Notes under the pieces: model-generated | Databases searched by the model: none | Told to the model about the DNA's origin: nothing | Seen by the model: only the letters and a program-made list of their open reading frames with translations | Source: Cycas panzhihuaensis | Lineage: Eukaryota > Cycadophyta | DNA: 64,000 bases | Assembly (NCBI GenBank): GCA_023213395.1 | Contig: CM041465.1 | Coordinates: 246,953,741 to 247,017,740, forward strand | Direction: 5' to 3' | Shown here: positions 56,901 through 64,000 of the stretch, one piece after another | How the letters are laid out: every line of letters begins with the position of its first letter | How positions within the stretch are numbered: the first letter of the stretch is position 1 | Position numbers and translations under genes: made by a program

Positions 56901-58650
56901 TTTGTTTTAATATTTTTAAGTATTTGTTACCATTGGCATCATAGACTGCATTTACTCCTCCATCTATGATGTAGAAGTTTTGTTTAGTGATATATCTTTG
57001 ATTTCTAGTTTAAGGTTTTTAAGTTTGCCTTGGCATGAGGTTTCCAACCTATCATTGTCACTTACTTGAAATTCGGGTGTCTTTATTAGAAATAACTTTG
57101 GTCATTGGGTTGCAAATCAATCCACAAAATTATAGGTGTTCCTTGGATTTACTATGATTATTATCGGTTCCTTCTTGAGATATTCTCACAACCTAAGTGT
57201 ATTGTACCTTATTAACCCTAACATTATTAAGAAGGATATTTGAGGGGAATCTTCTTCTATGTTAGGGGTTTCTAGTAAGGATTCTAAATTAATTTTATCA
57301 CACTTAATTTCTTCTATTGGTTTTACTTTAATCATATAGAGTTAGTTCCTAGAATATTTATCTGTTAGACCCTACTTTTTTCTATACATAAAATAAAGAC
57401 CCTTCCTTTTAAGTTCTCCTTGTTTTATCTTGGATTGTTGTGGTATTAGTCTCTTTGAAGTTGATGTCTTTTATTATCTATTTATTAGGTCCTCTAATAT
57501 CTAAGGTTTTACTTTTGCTTTCTCATATGAATAAAGAAACATAGATGCTTTACTATAAGTTACACAGAGTATTAACCTTCTTTTCAAAATTATAATCCAA
57601 ACTCATAGCTTTGTTTAAGTTTTGTGGGATGGTAGTTTTAATATATATTTGGATGTCCATGGGAATTCCATCAATGTATAACTAAATTTATCTATCTATA
57701 GGGATATCACTAACTATATATACTAACCTAGATAAAACCTCATTATATTCTTCTACCAAGCCTATCTACCTTGACCTTATCAACTCATAATAGTAGTCTA
57801 TATTTGTCATGGTTTTGTATTTCTCTATAAACAACTTAACAAATTCATTCTAAGAGTGGGGTCTGGTTCATAATGTTAGTTTGTTCTAAGTTTTTCCACC
57901 ATTCATAAATGATGCCATTTAAGTGTAAGGTGATAAAAGGAACCCTCTTGTTCTTCTTACTTTTAACAAATTGAAGGTATTACTCTACTTGTTGATCCTA
58001 AACTTTAGGTTTATGGGAGTCTTTATTAAAGCATTATGTAATTAGTTTTTTTAATTTCTTTTTCTTCTGTGTTTGGATAACTCACAAGCATTAAAAGTAG
58101 TAATTAAATAGAACTATATTTTAGTCCTTTGGTGAAACACTCTTACAGTAGTTTAGTTATCTTATGATTAGTTCATTTATATCTTTGGTCAAGAGATAAA
58201 AGGCCATATTTGTAATTTTGAATTGAGATTGTTAATTCTCTTTAGTATTTTCTCATATTTTACAAAATGACCATTTATGAGAGCTTCCCTATGCATTTCT
58301 ACTATTCCTAGGTTTCATAGTTTTTTCTTGGATCTATACTATTCATTTCTTATACACTACCCATACTTTGAGATTGAGATAAGAGATCTATCATAAATCA
58401 TAGTTGTGTCATTATATCTTATAGCGATTTACTCAATCTTAGATTTTAAACAACATGCACTACTATTTTTAAGATTATTTCTCTTAAATGGCTATTAACT
58501 TCTACAATTTTGCCTACTTGTTCTATGTCTCTTGTTGCACTATCCATGGTGACAACTAGAGCCTAAATTACTATGACTAATAGGCTTGGGAGAATCTCAA
58601 TCAATTACTTAAACTTGGTCGGTTCTCTTATGTGTTTACTAACTCTTGTT
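53945..58650 (-). pseudogene. G: Ty3/gypsy gag-pol remnant, minus strand
   Basis: Minus strand, sense order. Gag near 58000-57830: composite HLNGIIYEWWKNLEQ (the W-W of gypsy gag). RT: MLIFFDDVLIYS near 56195-56160 (Tyr replaced by Phe, both Asp kept), YNFSKEEVEYLRHIIIQEWI and RLRGFLWFIGYYG in 56093-55911. Integrase: IAPxGLL and KKWKSISMDFM near 55010-54930. The end, close to 53950, reads as the usual F-E-D-E tail before the polypurine tract. Heavily decayed. Chromodomain not seen. It is older than T1, which interrupts its LTR. Confidence 0.75.
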
Positions 58651-60352
58651 TTCTATGCCAAGGTGGACCATGAATGACTAGATTAAAGGTGTGTTGTGAT
58701 ACCCAAGTCCTCTTAGCATTGGAGTTAAGTTCTAGAAAGGAGATAATTAAGAAGGTTTTCTAATTAATGTAGTAAGTTTTTAGGGAATCTGGGACTAGAA
58801 TCCTACTTATTTAAAATGTTAGAATAGTTTAGGTTTAGGTTGGCAAGTGTAACAAATATGAGTGGAATACACTAATTACAAGACTAAAGAATCAATGGAA
58901 ACATATCTTGGTCTAATTAACTAGCTAAGAGAAATGAAGAAATAATGAAATGAGGAAAGCTAATAATATAAGTAGGAAAAATAATACTAAGTAAGAGAGA
59001 CGATCAAAACAAATAATAAATAAAAAGAATTGATAAATAAGATAATATCAAATAGCACAGATTAAATAAACTAATGATAACTATTATAAAAGTGTTGAAA
59101 GAGGTAATAATGAGATAATAACAAATCACTTAAAAGAGAAATGAATAACTAAACAACTAACAAATGTAAGGAACAAAAATAAAACCCAAATAATTAAATG
59201 TTAAGCAAACTAATGAATAGTATAATGAGATAATAATATAAGCTAACAAATCTAATAATAAGGCAACAAAATAGAATAAGACAATAATAAGAAAAATAAC
59301 TTAAGTTGAAATAATTTAAAATAAATACAAATCAAATAATAAAAAGTAACAAACAATAAGAAAGAACTAATGTGAACTATGTACCCAGATTCACTATTAA
59401 AGAAATGATGTATGAATGTTCCATAAAACATGGGTAATAGGTAGCTTATTTATATACATGACATGTGATTTTGTCTCTAAATATATTTTTCTTTTGTCTT
59501 TCACACATGGGAAATTCAATTACATCCTTTAATTCCCAATAGTCTGATAAGGTTGTCTACTTACTTGCTCAAATTTCTTCTTATGTTGATTTCTAACTTT
59601 GTCACCATCTTTATTTTACCATAGATGTAAGGAGTGGACTACTCAATTACTCTGAACATGGCTTAAATTATTCATTAACTAAATCACATCTCTTATTTTG
59701 ATTTGAATCATTTAATGCAAGATGATTAAATTATATCTTTTTAAATCCCATCACCATGAGTTTAATGTGTGACAGTTCATGTGATTTGCATTTCAAACAT
59801 CACAAAGTAGACCTAGACACATCTACAAGTAAAGTACCATGATATCACTAGTAAATTTAGATAGTTTGAATCTAAAACAAATCAAAGGACTTTGAACTTT
59901 ATGCATCCTTTTTAAATTCAAATAGATAGAGTAGCTTCCATTTCAAGTTCTATGGTTTCCTTCAAATTTGTTAAAAATGAAAAGCTCACCATGAAGATGC
60001 AAATATACATATGTAATATATATCCTTACTTATGCTTATCACACAAAAATAGAGATACATTTATATACTCAACTCAATCCAGATATCCTCCATAAGTCTT
60101 CTATGATGACATTTATCTCTTTTCCTCTATTTAACTCATGCAATACTTTATATTTATCATGTGAAAACTTTCCTTGCTCTTATACTAATGCAATGAACCC
60201 AATTGAGCCCATTCAAGGAGTTTGTAATTATAGTCCAAAGAGAATATAAAAATTTCAAATAGGTTAAATATATTTTGTATTATCTCCATTCTATATATAT
60301 TTATAGGCTCTCATTGACCATTTCAACAAAGTTGAATTAGAGATGTATTACA
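58651..60352 (-). repeat. Probable G element 5' LTR and leader
   Basis: The outer end (60352) and the block 60187-60340 match the broken G LTR pieces at 2886-2985 and 7027-7097. The TATA box CCTATAAATATATATAG (minus) lies at about 60291-60307. The inner end is uncertain: GGTATCACAAC on the minus strand at about 58688-58698 could be a decayed tRNA-Met primer site, which would make the LTR about 1.65 kb. The middle (58900-59390) is strongly AT-rich and A-heavy on the plus strand. Confidence 0.5.
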
Positions 60353-61000
60353 TTCTCCTCAATCCCTTTCTTCACCATGCTAAGGTTAGTTATGAGTTCT
60401 AACATGGTGTAAATATACAAAGTTATTTTATTAATTACAAAAGAAGAATTTCTTATGATATAAACAAAGGGAAATACAAGCTTAAAATCTCATTGATGTA
60501 TGAATAGAAATTGAATTATTCAAAAGAAAATGGCTTTCCTTCCATGATCTAATTGCCAAGTTTGGTAGTAGTTAAGGCATGATTCACAAGTAGTTATATC
60601 ATTCTTAGTAATAACCTGCACATGTATGTCACGCATTAGTATACATATTATTGCATAATGTCTTACTCATAATAGATCTTATTTGGATTATATATTGAAT
60701 CTTCAACATAACTATAAGTGGATTTTAATTCATGAGCCATCAATTACAAAGTTTCCCTTCTTGCATGCAAATTTATTACTTTAGCAATCAACTCATACAA
60801 CATTAAATTAGAAAGAAATTAATCAAAATACCATGTCAAACCTTAATGCTTCAACATAGTTGGGAGAGAAGAATATATAATATATATCATAGTTATTAGC
60901 CATATCATAAACTTATTAATAATAAATAGTTATTATAAGTATTATAGGAAAGGTAGGTTAATTTAATGAGATTTTTTTTTTAATGTTATTTATTCAAAAA
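60353..61000. other. Unassigned AT-rich sequence
   Basis: No coding or repeat structure that I can support. It may be the 3' part of the element whose integrase tail follows on the minus strand. Confidence 0.6.
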
Positions 61001-61450
61001 TAAAAATGTATAACTCGTATAACCTAAGTTGACTATCATCAACCTTATATTATAACAACTTAATTTCTATTATTCTTAGAATAACAAAACCATTCTATAA
61101 TAGATAATCTAATAACTATGGACCTTGCCAATAAGTCTTGAGCTTCTTGGTTTGTATTTAAACTTCTTGTCATAGACCAAACATAATTGCCTTCCTTGAA
61201 ATTTTACATTTTTAAATGTTGATCATGCCTAAGTTTTTATCAAGACTTGGCAATCCTTTATTGCCAACTTATATTCATTCTAGTCCCATCCAAGTTCATT
61301 AATTACATAAGGATTTTATTAATTTCTTATTTATCATCCTTATTCATTATGCCAATAATACATAAAATAGGTATAATGAATTTCATCAACATCACAACTT
61401 CTTCCCATTCTTTTTTATTCTTGATTTTTTTCTTCGAATTATACTAATAG
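61000..61450 (-). pseudogene. Integrase C-terminal remnant of another Ty3/gypsy element
   Basis: Minus strand, with frame changes: VVMLMKFIIPILCI (family M-P-M-E-F-x-I-P-S-L-R-I), KILMxLMNLDGTRMN (family L-x-x-L-x-x-L-D-E-x-R), KLRHDQHLKM (family W-H-D-x-H-x-K), KPRSSRLIGK or KKLKTYWQG (family L-x-x-x-W-x-G-P), and VDDSQLRLYE (family V-N-G-S-R-L-K-x-Y). The series in the right order and spacing is convincing although each block is damaged. It is a different lineage from T1 and T2 and probably from GY1. Confidence 0.68.
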
Positions 61451-62440
61451 GTCCTAATAAGAATTGACTTTGCATATTCTTGTTCTACATGTGAGAAATA
61501 AGTAATAATTTCTAATTATATTATTTTTACTTTTCTCTCATTAGTTGTTTCTATCTATGTTATTTTAAGTAAATGGAATTATTGACCTACTTCTAAATAT
61601 TCCTAGTCCCATTATTTTTTTCTCATTATCCTCAATTCTTCAAGCCTTGTCCTTAATTAACTCTTCTTTATTGTCTCCCTCCTCCTCCCCACACTTATTG
61701 ACCTAGAACTTTTCTAAGTTAGCCTCTATGTTGACCATGGATTATAGACTACTCATTTGATCAATATCAAATTTGTGTATTTACCTAATTTGAGCGAATA
61801 ATGGAAGCAAATGTTGGACCTCTATAGGGATAGGATGACCATATACATTCTCATTTAATAATTAAGAGGATCTAACTAAGTATTATCATAATATATCATT
61901 ATCTCATTTACTAATCCATTTTATTCTATTCAACTACTACCAATCAATATAATTGCTCTTACTAATCACATTGACTAATAGCTAACACTTACATGATGTG
62001 ATTATTACAGTCTAAGTCCACTAGTTGTGCATAAGTAAACACTATCTCTTTCTCAAGACATATATTTATACTTTCTAAATCCATTATAAGTGTAGTTATA
62101 AGAAATAATTCATGATTAGTTAGCTTATTAACAAACTTGGCTCATGTCAACTAATTGACTTGGATCTTTAAGGTTGGTTAACAAATATTAATGATGTTAA
62201 TTGGCTTCACCTTTGACCCATGTCAACTAGTCAATATGGACATCCAACATTATTTCATTCCAATGATCATGATCAACATCGATAAATAGAATTATAAGTG
62301 AGATAAAAACATCGACTAATTTATCCAATTAAATTTTTAAGAATTTAATAGTTTTAACTTAGTTTCTATCTAAAAATTGAATCTCATTGAAGAAAGAAGA
62401 TAGAACAACAAACATGGATTAATCCTAAAGGAGTGATCTA
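61451..62440. other. Unassigned sequence
   Basis: About 1 kb. I looked on both strands for the upstream part of the integrase at 61.0-61.45 kb and could not support any block. AT-rich, no repeats of note. Confidence 0.6.
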
Positions 62441-62612
62441 ACCTAGACCTCCACCAAACCATGAAGAAAAGAGCTACATTGTATTAGCAATGGAATGAGA
62501 GGACTAATAAGTGTGAGAATTCAAAAAAGCTTAGACCCTAGATTAACAACCATATAATGGGTTAGTCATTAGGGACTCCCTCACCTAATGATGATCCATC
62601 TATTGGGACATA
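62441..62612 (-). repeat. Inverted fragment of a T1-type LTR
   Basis: The minus strand reads GATGGATCATCATTAGGTGA, followed by sequence matching 19150-19280 and 53330-53460 (shared GTTGTTAATCT-like, CACACTTATTAGTCCT and further blocks). It is a third copy of part of the T1 LTR, in opposite orientation, ending abruptly near 62612. Confidence 0.75.
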
Positions 62613-62619
62613 TTTTGAC

Positions 62620-63520
62620 ACATAAACCTTGAGGAAGACAGAATACAGACTTGTATTGACCAGAGGAATGCAAGTACAGATTGTACAGAGGTACACACCA
62701 TGGAAAAAGATGGAAAATATGCAATATGGGTATGTATAATAGATACATATCCATTTACGTACCCTTTTGGGTATGCATTATAGGTTGTGTACCATTTTTA
62801 GTACGCTAGCAGACAATAAGGTACATATAGACATATCTCACCCAAAGGCACCCAGAAATGATGACATCATCCCAAAAGGATATATGTATGGATGTACAGA
62901 TCAGAAAAGACACCATTAAGGAGACTTAATCATTTGTAAAGTGAAAGTATAACTTGGTGAAAAAAAGGTATAGTTATGACTTTGGGTCATAACCTTTCAT
63001 CCAAAAGGCATCAAAGGGACATATTTAATGATGCTTTGAGGAGCATTCTGGTGTGAGAGCTGAGTGATTCAATCCTATGGTATACTCTCAAGGGGGAGAG
63101 CCAAGTATTCAAATACTCAATGATACAGAAGCTAGTACTTATGACAGCAGCACAGAGCTGTATATAATGATGTGTACCTTCTAGGTACACATGTGATAGC
63201 AGTAGTTTATGTGGTTGGAATGCACAAGGAATGCATTCCAACACCTTGTGTACAAAGACTTATTGCTTAATAAAAGAAGAGTTACGTGGAAATGTTGATT
63301 CTATGTGTTTTATAAAGATTGGATGTTGAATATGTGTTGATTACTGTATTGTTGTGTGTAAACTGTGACATAATTATGTGGAATTATTAATAAGTCTGTG
63401 TGATCTATTTGGATGAATATGTTGATTGTATCATAGACTAGACTACTTGTGTTACCTTAACAAGTGTACCTATCTCACGAGTGTTGTGAGATACCCAAAG
63501 TCAACATTGGTTATGTTGCC
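62620..63520 (+). repeat. Probable 5' LTR of a further retroelement
   Basis: Has LTR-like organisation: a TGACATCA motif (62859), a TATA box (TGTATATAATG, about 63158-63168), an AATAAA-like signal (CTTAATAAAAG, 63267-63277) and a strong hairpin between them. The LTR end could be at CAACA near 63508, before TTGGTTATGTTGCC. No partner LTR is in the window, so the boundaries are guesses. Confidence 0.45.
63214..63242. repeat. 11-bp perfect stem-loop
   Basis: GTTGGAATGCA (63214-63224) and TGCATTCCAAC (63232-63242) with a 7-nt loop. A competing stem is possible: CACAAGG at 63223-63229 with CCTTGTG at 63244-63250. It lies between the TATA-like and AATAAA-like sequences. Confidence 0.93.
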
Positions 63521-64000
63521 TCCGTCCACTGAGGAGGGACTAGGGCCAAGAGTTTCACAAGGGGGAAAATATGCAAAGGACAAAGGACCCTGGCTGTTGT
63601 CATGATGGCATGTTGTAACTAAGCCTTTGGCATCTAGGGGACCTTTCAATGCCACCTAAGAGGCCTTCAAAGGTGGGAGAGCCACAAAAGGATACTTCAC
63701 CTAAGGGGAAAGAAACAAGTAGACAGAGAGCATTATGAATCAAAAGAGTCAAAAGTGAGAAGAGCAAGAAGACTAAGCTCACATAATAATAAGACTAAGG
63801 GATAGTCCATTGAAGAATCTGAGGCAAGTGGAGCCCAGACACCTTAGGAGCAAGGAGAGGGAAATAATGGCAAATGAATAGTATTAACACTAGCCCTAAT
63901 CAAGCATGACCTATTTAGCCCAGAAAGGGAAGAAAAACCAAAAGTGAATGAGGAACATAAAGACACCCTAAGGAAGGAGGATAATATACCTATGGAAGAT
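63521..64000 (+). pseudogene. Start of the right-edge element interior, possible gag
   Basis: Lys/Glu-rich sequence, for example an ATG at 63649 giving MPPKRPSKVGEPQKDTSPKG, then KETSRQRAL and a stop. The composition fits a basic N-terminal gag region; no family motif is present before the window ends. Confidence 0.4.

Overview
This 64 kb window looks like intergenic DNA from a large, AT-rich, repeat-dominated plant nuclear genome. I found no intact host gene, tRNA, rRNA or CRISPR array. Almost all of it can be read as retrotransposons inserted into one another, and nearly every reading frame is broken by stop codons. An exon-like fragment of an axonemal-type dynein heavy chain at 15.46-15.76 kb, together with very long, old LTR elements, suggests a land plant with flagellated sperm (Ginkgo, a cycad or a fern) rather than a flowering plant or conifer. 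That taxonomic reading is inference.

Layout. 1-2865: 3' part of an L1-type LINE with reverse transcriptase, zinc-knuckle-like and RNase H regions and a poly(A) tail (+). It abuts a broken LTR of an old Ty3/gypsy element, called G here (-), whose pol lies at 53.9-58.6 kb and whose other LTR ends near 60352. About 3000-7018: a minus-strand LTR element with no recognisable coding region, inside that G LTR. 7098-53925: a Tat-like Ty3/gypsy element T1 (+) with LTRs of about 3.0 kb, inserted about 19 bp inside the G LTR. The T1 left LTR is itself split by a chromodomain-type Ty3 element GY1 (7330-14153, target duplication TCTTA) and by a minus-strand element carrying fragments of at least four host genes (14392-17209). 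T1 gag-pol runs from about 20.0 to 25.1 kb, followed by a second, archaeal-type RNase H at 26.5 kb and an antisense plant-mobile-domain (PMD) reading frame. That antisense region is split by a Ty1/copia element (28097-34601, target duplication TGGTA). Just before the T1 right LTR sits T2 (35914-50434, -, target duplication GTATC), a related element that has lost the reverse transcriptase-to-integrase core but keeps gag, a protease with a changed catalytic residue, the integrase tail, an archaeal-type RNase H and its own antisense PMD frame. The right edge holds another integrase tail (61.0-61.45 kb), an inverted scrap of a T1-type LTR (62.45-62.61 kb) and the start of one more LTR element that runs out of the window.

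How the parts relate. The insertion order can be read from the interruptions: G first, then T1, then GY1, the gene-fragment element, the copia element and T2 inside T1. The intact right LTR of T1 keeps the uninterrupted version of both places where its left LTR was hit, so it serves as an internal empty-site control. The parts most worth a second look are the gene-fragment array, and the repeated association, in two related Tat-like elements, of an antisense PMD frame with an archaeal-type RNase H downstream of integrase.
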